64,000 nucleotides of DNA from Marsupella aquatica. Lineage: Eukaryota; Marchantiophyta. The notes beneath the pieces were generated by a model, which saw nothing but the letters and a program-made list of their open reading frames with translations, had not been told where the DNA came from and made no database searches. Position numbers and translations under genes: made by a program. The number at the start of each line of letters is the position of its first letter. Position 1 is the stretch's first letter. The stretch lies in the NCBI GenBank assembly GCA_973895155.1, contig OZ316892.1:29202001-29266000 (forward strand). The letters are read 5' to 3'. Below, one piece after another: positions 10,993 to 24,102 of this stretch.

Positions 10993-13900
10993 GGCCTCAA
11001 TCCAAGGGGTGTCCCATATCACGCTCAAAGTTTGGGGGGAAATTTTGAGAATTATAAGAATCATAGGGTTTTTAAAAATCAAATATGGGAATATTCTTGG
11101 AATATTCTATTAAGTTAGGGGTATATTCTTATAATTCTCAAAATTGGATTAAAATAACCCTAATGTTCTTCAACAAAAATTTAAAAGTATTTCACTAAAC
11201 CCAATAAAAAAACCCTATACTTATTCGCGCGTGATGGGTCGGAAGAAAAGAAGTGAGCCCGGGATCAAGGCTAACAGTTGAGGTTTTTCAGGCATGCTTT
11301 TCTCCTTAAATAATATGGTGCAAGAATTGTACATCAGTTTAGCGCTACAAATTGGAGGGCCGCATACATGCCTAGTAGCTCTTAAGGTTATTTTTTTGGC
11401 CGCCAGGGTGGTGAATGTCACCTTGTGTGAAGGATAAGATGCTACTATTATTCTTTATTTTATTAACCCTAAATTCAGGAAACCCCTCTAGAGTTAAGGA
11501 TAACCGGCAGGCTAATGGGTCTGCAACTAGGTGGGAAACTGGCTCTTGGAATACAAAAACCTAGCAAAGACTTTTCAGAGAGATGAAATCTAACAATGTT
11601 TTGCTGCTAAAAGAACATTTGTTAAACATTTTGCTAATTCTGGACGACGGTTCCTGGAAAACTCATTAATGACTCTTGAGAGGACCCACCAAGGGCCCAC
11701 TCACTCCTATTCCCATAGAACAAATAAATTTGGTAAAATACCTTTCTTGTTCAGTAACTTTTCAAACAGAGTTCTCAAAAGGCAATTGACAAAAACCCAT
11801 AGTTCCTTGACGGAACTGAACCCCCATCTCTTAACCCAACCCAGCACAAACCCATCCGTTCACAGTCTAACCCACAGTAAACCCAGGACGGACACCATGG
11901 TTGTGATTGCCATGGTTGTGGTCACTGCAACAGTGCACCACTGGTTGTCGCCCTTCTTGAAGACATCCCCTGAGATGTCTTCATTCAAACTTTGTTGAAT
12001 ACATGCAACACTATGTCTTTGTTCAAACAATGCAAAATGAAAAAGCGGACGCAGTTTTGGTGGCATCATTTGTCAGTTCCGCAACATTTTGATCCGTTGG
12101 CCGCATCTCCTCTTGGGTTTTCTGAATCGCAGTTGTTCACGAGGTTGATTTTAGGAGACAGTGGAGCTTGAGAAAACTTCTTTGAATGACTATGTGATCC
12201 TTTGATTGGAACTGATTGTTAGCACCGAGATGCAGCTGACAGTTGTACAATGCAGTTGACAGTTGTGAGGCCAATCACGCCGTCTGCCCTTACGCCATGG
12301 TCGGGCGCTCTCTTACCTCTGTACTCGTTTAGAATGTACTCAAGCTTGCACTTCTACTAACATGCTTGCCTGAAAGCTTATTCTTCCATGGTACATCCTC
12401 GCTCTTGGTTAATGCTCGTGAATCCATCTTTAATTCTGTCCAGACTTGGTACAGAAAGCTTGAAGTGTAGCATTGAAACTCATTTTGTGTCCTGTAAGGA
12501 CATGGAAGACATATCAGCCTTTGTCTTGGGATTGACCTGTGAGTTTGGCCCTAAGGCCTTTGTCTAAAAAAGAAATTTTCTCAAAGATTTAATTTGGACT
12601 GATTTACCATCCATAGCACATTTTTGATAAAAAAAACTAATACATCAAATTTAGAGTAGCTCAAATTAATTTGTAGGATCTCATAGTACGCTCCATGCAC
12701 AACCATTAGCACTAGCCAAATCCAGGCTCTATCAAGCTGAAGTGAAGCTCCTCCCTCCTGAACTCCTATTGCAGAATACTTAGACTGGGTATTTGACCGT
12801 CAGCATTGTGCTACGTTGAAAGAGGCTACTTAATCCTAGCAAAAGCATCTGCTTCGAGATGTGGTATTCTTCTCTTAGAAATGATGCTATTTTACCAGCC
12901 TCCTCCAATTAAATCCATGTGAGGAAGTGGTGGTGGAATCATCGAGAACACGGAAGAGGGACTAGCTATCTCTCGTACTTGACTTCCAGGTTCATGTAAA
13001 TTGCTTAAGGGGAAAAATGAAGTTGCCGCAGAATAGTATATCGTTCCGGTCCAGAATGATCTCGAAGAATGCCTTTTGAAAGAAGACATGCCACTGAATG
13101 TCTTCAAAAAGTGCACATAACGATCTTGAAATCACCTTGGGCGACTACGCGATTGCCGTTTGGGTTAATGGAGGGTTAGCAGGACAGAAGTGAGTTTGGT
13201 TCACTCAAGTTCCTCCACATTCAGTCTGTTGCTCATGGAGGAGAGGGCACATCAGTCTGTTGCTCATGGAGGAGAGGACAGAAAGCGAAATGAATTCACT
13301 CAAGTGAATAGGTGATGTGATAAGAGAATATAAGAGATGGGACTGGGCCCTTGGTGGGACCTCTATAGAGCCATAAATGCGTTCTCCAGGAACCGTAGTC
13401 CAGAATTTTTGCTAGATATAACTCTGGCAGTCAAATTAGAATTAAGAATCAATCAATGAAGACAAGATTGCAAAAGAAATGAAAAAATTTTGTCCAGGAA
13501 AAAACCAGACTATAATTGCAAAAGAATAAGAAAACCCATAGATCAAAAAATGCTTTACAAGTTACATGCACTTTTGGTCTTGGCTCTTTGCTTTGGTTAG
13601 TTCCGATATCTGCCCTGCAGCGTCACTTGCCATGAATATTAGTTGGGTTCAATGTCCCTTAATGTTGATGGTGAAGTATCTAAAATTCAGTGAGACAACA
13701 AAACCCGGCCTCATAAAGGTATCTCCAATCGTCTTTTCCTGTCATTTTGTTTGTCCTCTATGAATGGGAACCTTTAAGTTGTGGGCCCACTCATTACGTG
13801 CCTCCACATACCAAACAGAGAACGTATTGTGTGCTTTTATGCAACGAGCACTTATACAACTTAATAAGGAAAATATTTAATTTGAATACATCTTGAGAAA

Positions 13901-14739
13901 TGTTTGCAATTATGGTACATCTGAGTCATGCTGGTTTATGAGGGGTTGAATGTATCTTCAGCAATGTTCACAATGGTCCATCTGAGTTCTGGTAGTTTAT
14001 CTGGGATTATTCGGCTGAAGACTAATAAATAAGCTCAAGTGGACCTTAGCAAAAACCCTAATTTTGCTCAATCATCTTTGCAAAGTAATAACCCTCTCAA
14101 CTCTTAATGAAGTTGACGGAAAGATATTTGCAAACCGGTTCTTCAAAACAGCAAAGGACTAGCCACTTTGGTTCCACAACAAGGGAGATATTGAATGGAA
14201 CATTTTCTGGGCAGTGGGAAGCTTGTCGGCAAGTGAGAATGTAAGGGCGTCTTCCTGGATTACAGCCCATAATTAATCCTCTCCAGGCCATGATTGTCTA
14301 GACATGGCTTACCTGACACATGAGCTCAGTCCATTGCCTGGGGCATCTTCTTAGTGGAAGAGAGATGACAAGACAAGCATCTTCATAGTAAGTTTACCGC
14401 AATGCTAAGCTACTTTGAAGGCCTATGTCTAGATTGAAGCCGGTGACCATGACCTAGGGACCTGGGGTCGTCGCTTCTTTTCTTCCAACCCATCATGCGC
14501 GAATAAGTATAGGGTTTTTTTTATTGGGTTTAGTGAAGAACATTAGGGTTATTCTAATCCATTTTTGAAAATGATAAGAATCATAGTGTTTTTTTAAATC
14601 AAAGTTGGGAATATTCTTGGAATATTCTATTAAGTTAGGGGTAAAAAAATTCTTGAAAAAAAATTATTGACTTAACTTTTAGGGTGTTTATTCACCCAAA
14701 ACTTCGCGCGTGATATGAGACACCCCTTGGATTGAGGCC
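10993..14739. mobile_element. 3.7-kb element with long gapped inverted arms (MULE- or foldback-like), non-coding
   Basis: The two ends are inverted copies: GGCCTCAATCCAAGGGGTGT at 10993 pairs with its reverse complement ending at 14739. Further pairing blocks are 11150-11240 with 14490-14560, 11641-11703 with 13353-13410, and a diverged block at about 11945-11985 with 13075-13115. The arms are therefore over 1 kb but interrupted. The interior (12.1-13.0 kb) holds no transposase-like frame. I found no clean target duplication, so the superfamily is uncertain. Related single arms lie at 15190-15345 and 48757-49040. Confidence 0.75.
11043..11143. repeat. inverted block inside the left arm, flanked by 19-bp inverted repeats
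   Basis: TTTTGAGAATTATAAGAAT (11043-11061) faces its exact reverse complement (11125-11143). The enclosed block (about 11062-11124) has the same orientation as its counterpart in the right arm (about 14575-14642), while the sequence on either side has the opposite orientation. The block has thus flipped relative to the rest of the arm. Confidence 0.75.
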
Positions 14740-15189
14740 TAGGAGGTGATAATAGAATTAGGGGCGGGGGTGAAAAATGGGGATGGGGTGAAGTAGAACA
14801 TAGGGCTGCATATGAATAGAGTCGATGGATTAGGAATGCCTGTGAAGAGGGTAGCTGCTGTCATCGAGGGTCGTAACTTTTTTATCCTCACCTCTATTCA
14901 TGTTCAAAGGATGAGTAGGTGGGCTAGTTAATTACAAAAAACACAAGATAAGCTGATCCCACAAGCATAACAATATAATTGCTGCTCGGTTGCATTATTA
15001 ACAGGATGTCATTCACGGTATCCATTGCTGAATAATTGATCATAATTAAGTTCTTTCACAAAGGCGAGTTACAAGCATGTAAACATTTGTTGGAGGCCCT
15101 TGCTATTCCCATTATGTGTTGCCTGGAAGTAACGCACTATAACGCATGTCTCGGCAGTGTTCTTCTGACTAGGCATCACTCGCCAAGAA
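14740..15189. other. unassigned spacer
   Basis: No gene, repeat or element boundary recognised between the long inverted-arm element and its fragment at 15190. Confidence 0.35.
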
Positions 15190-15345
15190 GGTAGGGTTTT
15201 TTTTTAATTCACTTGCATAGAAAATTTTACAATTTTTGTAAATAAAATATAGAGGTGTTTCAATCCAATTTTGAGAATTATAATAATTATATAAGTTTCT
15301 TTAACAATTGAGAAAACATTTCTGGAATATTCTTTGAAAATGAAG
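15190..15345. repeat. fragment of the long-inverted-arm element family
   Basis: The block with GGTGTTTCAATCCAATTTTG and GAGAATTATAATAATTATA resembles the arm sequence of the 10993-14739 element and the solo arm at 48757-49040. It abuts the left end of the TIR element that follows. Confidence 0.6.
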
Positions 15346-15358
15346 GATAAAAAGAAAC

Positions 15359-16379
15359 CAAAGCCCGGATGGACCAGGAGGTTGTCTCTCAACATTCCCA
15401 TGGACTGTGACATATAAACTGAGCATCTTACACCTAATGATGAGAAAATCTAGGTAATAAATGTGCTCATTAGTTATTTACCTACATTTTAATTACATTA
15501 GAAGACTCTGTGCACCTCAAAGTGAACTGAAATGAAATAAAGGTGTACATCTAGTACTGTATTTGAAATTTTTGAGACCTCTATGACTACAAAGTACTCA
15601 AAGAGCTTATAGTAACAAGAGAAAGCACTCTCTGAAAAATATATATGATTTCTCAACAATACCCTCTTAGATTAAAATCTGAGTTAGCTTTGCTGCAACA
15701 AAATAAGTCAAACCCCTCCTTAACACAAGGCCAACACTCTATGGAAAAAATTATTCCATCTCAAGAGCAATTCTCTATGAGAATCAAAATTTGTGCCCTG
15801 TTTTCCTAGTGGAAATTGTTATGTTGGTTCACGGGTCATTGTGGTGCTTGTTTCCCCCTATTGTGGGAGTTTTGTGATCTACTATAAACATAAAAATATT
15901 CTTGAAAAAAATTGAGTTAATTTTGCTTTTGCTCATTGAACAAACTACTTGAGTAGCTATGAGTAAATTGTGAAGAGCTTAGTCTACACATAAGTTTATT
16001 TACCATAAAGGCCAGATAAGGCCTACAAATATCTAAATATACCTTATATATTTTATATTTTTTTATTGAACTCTAAATTTATTTATTTATTGAACTCTAA
16101 AAAAATGGTTAAAGTGACTAGCTTGAGGGAATAGAATATAACGAGAATACACCAAGCTTGCAAAAAATGATGGACCCTTGGATAGAAATGGACAGACATG
16201 GTGCTTTTGACATGATACTTTTGGATAGTTGGACAGAAGTGATGATCTGACAGAGTATTTTTGTACACAAGTGTAAAATATAGTATCCAAACATGTATGT
16301 GTGTTTGAATCAAGTCTATCCAAGTTTGGTTTATCCATGGGGGCTTCATAGACAACCTATCAGTCCATCTGGGCTTTTA
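15359..16379. mobile_element. TIR element family X, copy 1 (about 1.0 kb, non-autonomous)
   Basis: The left end (about 15359-15420) and right end (about 16325-16379) are inverted copies of about 50 bp with mismatches, sharing AAAGCCC, GATGGAC and GGTTGTCT. Inside are partial repeats containing AACAAGAGAAAGCACTCTCT, resembling those of the second copy at 48209-49796. No transposase frame is present. No clear target duplication was found. Confidence 0.75.
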
Positions 16380-16637
16380 GTTAGGATAAAAATTACTTTA
16401 TTTTATTAAGTTTTAAAGTATTTTCTTAAGTTTTAAGGTGTGAAAATTTAGTGCCTGGGACAAAACCAACCATTCACATTTTTTTTCACTTTCTGGTCTA
16501 ACCCCCAGACCATATCTTCATTATCCTCTAAGTAGGTGTGATAATAGTGGGATTTGGATCACGTCGTTAGGATTTCAGATTGCTCGTGAGGTACGACCAT
16601 TCCGAGATATCACCCGCAGGGCGACCTGTGTGTCCAG

Positions 16638-16643
16638 TATAAG
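16638..16643 (+). promoter_or_regulatory. possible TATA box of permease A
   Basis: TATAAG lies about 500 bp upstream of the permease A start codon. The downstream sequence (about 16770-17136) is conserved with the region upstream of permease B, so transcription probably starts between here and 16770. Position is suggestive only. Confidence 0.35.
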
Positions 16644-17136
16644 AAGCTCCGACTTCTGTCTGGCAATCCATGCATTCGATGCTCCAATTGGAACACGGAT
16701 TCCAAATTTCCAATGCCAGCCCTCCAAAGCGGATCATTGTTCAAGTCGTCGGTCCTCAAAGCGTTGTCGTGCTGATTGTCACGACTCAGTCACTCCCCTA
16801 ATCCCGGAATGGTCCTCAGATCATCAGTCAGGCACAGTCCGTCACTCTCGCATCGTCTCCACTCTAGTACTCCTGTCATTGAGAACTGTGGCGAGCCTCT
16901 CTAGAGCGACGTTTCCAGACATTTGGAGGGGAAGATACTTCAGCACATGCATCGGCCGCATCAGCAAATTTCAGGAGCTTACTCTATATATGTAAGATTT
17001 CGGTGATTTCGGGTGTTGAGTACTGTATGACTGCATGAATTGAGCTTTTAGCAGAGGGAGAGTCTGTCCATAGCTCAGAAGGGAGTTTGGGGACCAGCCG
17101 ATTTGGCTGGTTGCTGGGCTTTCGGTCGTGGTTAGT

Positions 17137-20100
17137 ATGGAAGTGGAGAATGTGACCTCGGTGAAGCATGCTGACGAGAAGGGCCTGAGGGAAACGGAAG
17201 CGGAGAGAGTGAAGAATGGGGATCATGAGAAGTGGTCCAATGGCACGGAGGCGCCGAGAGAGAAGGATGCCGATGAGAGGAGGCTCAATGAGCTCGGGTA
17301 CGTTGCGGTGTACCACCGGGAGATGAGCCCATTCCAGCAGTGGGCGTACACGTTCTCTTACACAGCGCCGCTGGGCTTTGTGACTGGATACTATGGCTAC
17401 ATGTATTCGTATGGAGGGCCGGTCACGATTTTCTGGGGCATGTTGGCGACTTCGTTCGGAACGTTGTGCATGGCTTATGCAATGTCCGAAGTGTGCTCCG
17501 CATTCCCGACTCTTGGAAGTGTTTATTACTGGGTGGCCCAGCTGGTGCCCAAGAAGCATGCGCCTTGGCTCTCGTGGTTCGTGGGCTGGATGTACCTCGT
17601 CGGATCCTTCTGCGGTACTGCTCTCAATGAGTATCTGCTGGCTCAGCTACTTTCCACCATGATTCAGCTGGGATCCGGGGTTAATCTCACCAATAACCAG
17701 GTACACTTTGGAACTCTTTCTCTCTCTCTCTATATATATATCTCTATCTTCGATATATCCCCGTCAGACTCAAAAAATACATTCATTCGTTGTCGCTGCT
17801 GTTATCTTCTTTCATTCCAGGATATCTTGACAGTGCATTCATTCATTCTGGTCGACGACAGAAATCAGTTCGGCGAGAGGGAAATCTTCTTCGAATTCGT
17901 GATATTCCAGCTGATAGTTTTACGCAGAGTTTGAAATGTGGTACCCGATTCCGAAGACGCATATATTAACGTAATTTCTAGCAGTCGTGGATTTTGTGAA
18001 TGTCTCATTTGTGTCCGTCCTGCATTTAGTTGTGACATTAGATACATATCTGGCAGCCCACACAAGATTTTATGTGGTTCATCTCATGCATATATATATA
18101 TAGGCTTACATTTGGCTCAGTGCCTGGAGGCTGAACCATCTCAAATAGACTATGCGTGATGGAACGACGATCTGTGACCACCCAGAGATTTTGTGCTTTC
18201 ATCCCTACGTACCTTGGAGCGGATAATTGCTAAATTTCTTCAGTCACTGCCTCGTTCTATTTCTCGTAGCTATTAGCTAGAGGATTTCTGTCCAGAGTTC
18301 AAATGGATGTTAACTTCTGGATATTCTTGCCAATATATATGCAGATTGTGGCACTCACCGCAGGCATATTCTTTCTGCATTTCTGGGTCTCCATTACGAA
18401 CACTAGGTGGCTCGGGCGCTTAAGCACAATCGGGGCTTGGTTCCAAATTGTGTCGATTCTAGTCATCGTAGTCACATTGATGGCAGTCGCTCCCAAGTAT
18501 CAGAGTGCCAAATTCGTCTTCACGCATTTCGTGCACGCACCAGATTCTGGTGTCAGGAGCGCGGTCATGGTGGTGATTCTGGGCCTGCCATACTTCCAGT
18601 CAATTCTCACAGGTTTCGAGGTTGGAACTCATGTAGTTGAGGAAGTGCGTACCGCGGCCACATCTGGACCTCGAGCAATGGTGTACACTGTATACACAAC
18701 AGCTTTCGTGGAGATCATCTTACTCCTGGCCATGACCGTCTGCATTCAGGTGCCAGGCAACGTGCTGAGCTCGGACACCCCCACTGGTGAGACTCTAATT
18801 ATCACCTTGTTTTATGTTCAGGTAGACGATGGGTTCGACATTAACTCCCTGTAAACGCATCCTTCGTGGGTATGAGTGAAAAACTTTTCGAGAGATAATC
18901 CAGGTCCTGTCTGCAGCTGCCTACGTCCAACAGACTGTAGCTCAGGATATGGGTTGACATAATTTTTATCTTCTAAATGGCGCGATGATATGGAGGTGAC
19001 TCTAGCGAGACTTCTAACATACAGGGATTGGGACACCGGACATGCATGGACATATATAGTTGATTCGTTCTAAAAAATCGGTTTTTCGGTGTCAAAGTAT
19101 ATAAGTCGGCCAAGCAACATGATCTAGTGGGATGCTTTAGATTCACTAGGAGATTAAATGTATCTCGTAGACTGAAGGCCAGTCGTTAATTTTGATCGAC
19201 TTCCACGCTTCTTTCTGAGCATAGGACTTCTTAAACTCAGAGCTAGAACAATGGGGCACACTTGCTGAATGTTTTACGGTCCATATATGGCCAACGGGGC
19301 ATTGAAAATTCCTAGGTACGTGGTTCATGTCAGTTGCAAAGCAGATTCTGGCCGATCAGTTTTGGACACTGTAAACGGTGTACTTAAGTCGCTCATTATA
19401 AGATTAATCGTGCAGGTGGAGGAGATGCTTCTGCTGGAAGCCAGATTTTCTACGACGTGTTCGACGCCAGGTGGGGACATGGAGCTGCTGGTTCGGTCGT
19501 TTTCACCGGCCTGGCGGCCATGTCTCTCTTCTTTGGAAATATCACCAATGTGACTCTCACGGCAAGAATGGTGAGTACTTACCTCTACCCGAGTTCCTTC
19601 CTGGTTTGCCTAAGACGGCCCGGAAACCATGTAAGCATAAATTCTCCGCCACGAAACAGCGATTTCGCTAGATTTCATATTTCGGCTCAAAATTTAAAAT
19701 AACTGAAATGTAGATGAGTCGATGGTGTCCTAAGTAGGACGAAAGCCTTGACCCTGTTAGCCGATTCGTCAACATTCTTTCGGAAAGCCTTGCATGTAGT
19801 GCAGTGGGCTTGCTTGAAACCTGATCATTCATGGAGGAAGCTGACATTGTCAAGGCTTTTGGAAGCTCCTCCATGACGGTGCAAACAAGCCCACTTCTCA
19901 TGCAAAGCAGCGTTGGGACCTACTAGCATGGAGTGGTCGGGCCGAAGCAATAGCCTGACCATGTACCTCTGCAGGCAAGATATTCCAGTGAATTCCAAGA
20001 AGATCAGGGTCTAGGGTAACTTACAATATATTCCAACGAATGTTCTTAGAATGTCGTGAAGCTTGGTATATGTGGCCGTTTGACTGAAAATACCCCGTGA

Positions 20101-20696
20101 GATATATGTGACTGACTTAGCTGACAATTTCTTTATATGGTGTGCAGGCTTACGCGATGGCAAGAGACGAGGGCCTCCCAGGCTTCAAATATCTGACTAG
20201 GCTGAGAAAGTCGGACAAGATCCCAATCATAGCAACCATTGTGACAGTGGTCGGATCCTTCATCTGCACTCTCCCTGCGCTGGGTAGCAGCGTGGCCTTC
20301 ACTGCCATCACCGCCATGTCCACAATCACTGCCTATGGACCATACACTGTGGTGCTGATTGTGAGGTACTTGTACAACAACAATTTCGTGCATGGACCAT
20401 TTTCGTTAGGGAAATGGGGGCCACTGATCGGCGGATGGGGTGCGTTCTGGGGCGGATTGATGTGCATTTTCTTCTGCTTCCCTCCATCGTATCCCGTCAC
20501 CGCCTCAACCTTAAACTACGCCCCAATCAGCCTCAGCGGCTGCCTGGTCGTAGGAGTGATCTACTGGTTTTGGAGCGGACGGAAGACGTTCCACGGGCCG
20601 AAACGCTCGATCGAGGTCGACGACGAACTGAGGCTGGACAATCTAGCTCGTGACGCGAGAGTGCACACCGTTCCTGCTAGCTATGGGGAAGCGTAA
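17137..20696 (+). CDS. amino acid/GABA permease, APC superfamily (BAT1-like), copy A
   Basis: Exons 17137-17700, 18345-18786, 19416-19570 and 20148-20696 join in phase to 569 codons plus TAA, with GT-AG introns of 644, 629 and 577 bp. The family moves amino acids or GABA across membranes with about 12 helices. Exon 1 has the typical RLNELGY start after a hydrophilic tail rich in E, K and R, then GGPVTIFWGM, MSEVCSAFPTLGSVYYW and WFVGW. Exon 2 has SAKFVFTHF, and exon 4 has YAMARDEGLPGF and FSLGKWGP, matching landmarks of plant BAT1 and related GABA permeases. The start is the first in-frame ATG; upstream GTG codons are disregarded. Length is slightly above the family norm because of the tails. 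Substrate cannot be read from sequence. The 5' leader is conserved with copy B. Confidence 0.9.
19829..19876 (+). other. hairpin in intron 3 of permease A
   Basis: TCATGGAGGAAGCT (19829-19842) pairs with AGCTCCTCCATGA (19864-19876) with one bulged A, enclosing a loop of about 21 bases. Equivalent hairpins occur in intron 3 of copy B and of the decayed copy. Confidence 0.6.
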
Positions 20697-23600
20697 GATG
20701 ATTGCATGATGATTCAACAAGCTTCGACTTACAGTACTGAGAGCTCGAAATAACTCAGCTCTCCAAAGTAGTTACCGACATCGGTGCGTCTAAGATGGTC
20801 CCAACTTTTCTTGCTAGTAGGGGAGGCTGGCAACTTATGTAAATCCTCCATAACCACCAGGGTTTTAAGGAACAACCCATCAGCTGATAAGTGCATATAT
20901 CTTCATGGCCATTGTAGTAGCATTTTAGAGGACAAATTACACACTACGTACAAGGCTCCGGTGAACATAGTAGCTTTGTTGTAACAGTACAGGATGATGA
21001 ATTCACATCCCCGGAGGATGTTCGCAAGCTACTTGAGGTTGGATGGGGACCTGGCTACCCCGGCATCCTCCTCTATTTGGATGGATGATCTTGTCATCCT
21101 GTAGCGTACTGAGCTTTGCAGTACAAAGATAGGTGGGTACGTGGCCGCAAGTGGCTTTGCTCACCTCGAGTTGAGTTCGAGATGTATACATTTCAATAAA
21201 CAAAAATAATTTTGAGTATGTAAGCAGGATCCATTCCATATCTCATGTTCTTTCCTGTCTTGAATGCAGTTTCAGAGTCAATCATACACCTAAGTACCTA
21301 GGCACTGGCTAGACTTGATTAATTATCAGGCAGTGCATAAACCCTCTATAAACCTCTCCCAACGTTGAAGAGAGCTGCTTAATTCTCGTTAACTGGCCGG
21401 TGATAATGGCAGTAGCTCAATAACCGAAGCAATTAGATCACGTGCATATATTTCACGTCAACAGTGGGGTTCAATTGTCTGATAGAAATGTTCGTACGTC
21501 GATGCATATGCATCATCAACAGCCATAGATATAGACGATTAAAGGAGAAAGCTTTGCAAAGACTTCTGCTAAAAATCTCTAACTTGATTGGATTTCTCGA
21601 AGCTACACTAGATCTTCTGCAGTTTTGAAGAGACGAGGAAGAGACGGAAGGAGCGAAGAGCGTCGCTACTACAAGTTAGGGTCTGGTCGGAATTGGGTAG
21701 AGGATATTCCTATCGAAATTGCGGGTCCAGCTACCACCTAGTAACCACCCACCCATGCCACATACACCGGACTTTGCTCTGAGTATTTGCAGGAGGTAGT
21801 AACTATGAAGTACGTACAGGATGCATCAAGTCAACGGTCCTTTGTTGTCTGATAAGGTGGAGTTTGAACATCGACAGGATTATTATTTGGTCTCAAGTCC
21901 AGGACAGGTCTCGAGGCTCGAGCACAGCAAACTGAAGCGTTGGAGGGCCAGACCGGTCAGCAGCTTTGTGCAAGGCGAGTGATTAATATATAGTCCGATT
22001 GGTTTCAGCAATCTGGCCCCACCGGCTGAGCATGCGCCCCTGCCCCATTCTCAGGCGGTTTCGCAAGGGTTTATCTGTTGCAGAGAACCTATGCAGCGAA
22101 CCTATGCGCCAGAGTGAAATCTCTCGACCATGAAATTGACGGACATTGGGAACTACACTGCCACCATGCATAGCATGCAGAATGAATGAAAAGCTTAGAT
22201 TACCACAATTCTGTCACCGAGCATAACAGTCAGCGAAAAACTACTAGAGAAGACTTCCCGTTTTTATAAAAAGCATCTTCACCAACCGAATCAGAATTCG
22301 GGTCAAAGTTTTGACAATTGAATACAACAGCGGTGGTCAATAGAGCTGGTCCATACAGCAGATTTCGATAGCATTCTGCCAGGGGCCCAAGCCTAATGTT
22401 CTTATGCATTTTCTATTTTATTATGGCTGTCATTCTAAGACCAAATGTATATTGACCACACGAGAAGGTACCAAGCCTTCTGTTTGGAGTGCTGAATGAT
22501 TGGATCCTTGTAATACCTACGATAATTGGTCCCTTAGCTCTTTTCTTTGTCCTGTGACTTGCTTTTTGTTCTAGTCGGTAATAGGTCACTGCATGCACTT
22601 ATCTCCAGCTGCGAGTAATCTGAACATTTACCCGGACGGGATGGAAACCGTCGATGAATGGGAAGTGCTGTAGGTAGGTACTTCTGGTCTTCTTGTTTAG
22701 GAAGGAGAGGAAATAGGAGTGGGGTGGGAAGGGAAGGCGTTGGAAACCCAAAAAAATGATCATTTCACTCATTGGAACACTTCAAAGGCACAAGGCACTG
22801 GAACCAGGAGGGCCCCATCAGAAAGCAACAAGAAGGCCCTCAAGAGAGTGCACAAGTATCGTTATTGAGTTATCAAGACTGCATCGAGTTTGAGCTATTT
22901 CTACATATATAAGATTTTACGGAACTGTATATTTAAGGTGCTGCAAACAGAAATTCTACTTTGTTCCTTGCCCTTGGACTGGCTGTTTGAACTGTATGAC
23001 AACTCCTTAGAATGCATCTCAGAATCTATCAAACCTATGATAGGTGGCTACCTTAACACTAAATCTTTTGTTTCTCGAATGGCGTGGTCATTCTCTTGCC
23101 AATGCACTGTAGAGATCATATGAACCGCTTGAATTTGAATACAGTTTAACCTGTCCGCAAAAGGTAATTCCACTGCATCGATTGGATGTCTCTAGAATCC
23201 ATATTCCCCTGCTCATTGCCCATACGCGCGGGTAAAGAAAACTATTTCATTTTGGGCTCAAGAACAAAAGCGCTGAGAGTATTACTTTTGCTGCTCAGAT
23301 GGGTTCCAGAATTATTCCTCGTCGTACCCAGTCTCGTCCCTAAATATCAATTTCATTTTAATCTTAATAACTTATAAGTAGGAACGAAATGGTCCTTAGT
23401 ACTTCTCTTTGAAGGAAAAATTGTAAGTGACTAGCATATAGGCTAGAAAAGCTATTTCGTTTGCAGTGATCTCCGTTCCTGATTTTGTCGGGAAATCACA
23501 TATCTCTCTTTGGGGAAGGAGGTCTTTGGGATCTCACTCCTCACTGCTTCTAGTAGAGATCAAATAGTCCTTTTTATTGGCAACATAATTTTCTTGCTCT

Positions 23601-23996
23601 CATTGCCAAAACTTTGACGGCACCCCATTCCTTTCGGTAAATTTACTTAAAGAAAAAGTCTAGATTCTAAGCACATTCAGAGAAAACGAATGGAAATCGT
23701 CTGTAAATTCCTTTTGTCTAAATGCCTTCATGTTCAGTAAAGTTTGATTTCTAAAACAAGAACCGTGCTCTGCACAATCTCAACCCATTGCTAATTAATA
23801 TTCGGTCCATTCGAGAATTTTGCAGGTGAATCATTAGAAGAAGCACAATGGCTGAGCTCGATAGCACAGCAAGATCTACGAAATCACGCCGAGATCCCAC
23901 AGTGACTAAACTGGAAAACTCCCCACGGACTAGGTCATGCTTAGTTTTATATCTTCGCATCAGGTTATGATCAATGCCTGAGTCCTGCTCTGTGTC
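20697..23996. other. downstream flank of permease A and unassigned spacer
   Basis: From 20697 to about 22460 the sequence is recognisably related to the flank of permease B (for example 21000-21115 with 43320-43435, and 22325-22450 with 44400-44510), so it belongs to the duplicated segment. From 22460 to 23996 I see no gene, repeat or element. Confidence 0.6.
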
Positions 23997-24102
23997 GAAT
24001 TATCAGAGTCTTTTTGAAAGAAGTCCTCTGTAACGTCAAGTCCATTGTAGAATTATCAGAGTCTTTTTGAAAGAAGTCCTCTGTAACGTCAAAGTCCATC
24101 CA
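23997..24102. repeat. 53-bp tandem duplication
   Basis: GAATTATCAGAGTCTTTTTG starts at 23997 and again at 24050. The two 53-bp units are nearly identical, so the duplication is recent. Confidence 0.9.

Noticed and set aside
10993-14739. Assignment of the 3.7-kb element firmly to Mutator
   Set aside because: Long inverted arms fit, but no 9-bp target duplication or MuDR-like frame is visible, so only a tentative class is given.
17340-17662. 96- and 89-codon plus-strand frames repeated at 39513-39835
   Set aside because: They are conserved between copies only because they overlap permease exon 1 in other frames.
19668-19901. Minus-strand frame with ELPKAL.MSASSM, recurring at 45366-45599
   Set aside because: The similarity comes from the duplicated intron hairpin read on the other strand; frames outside it do not match.
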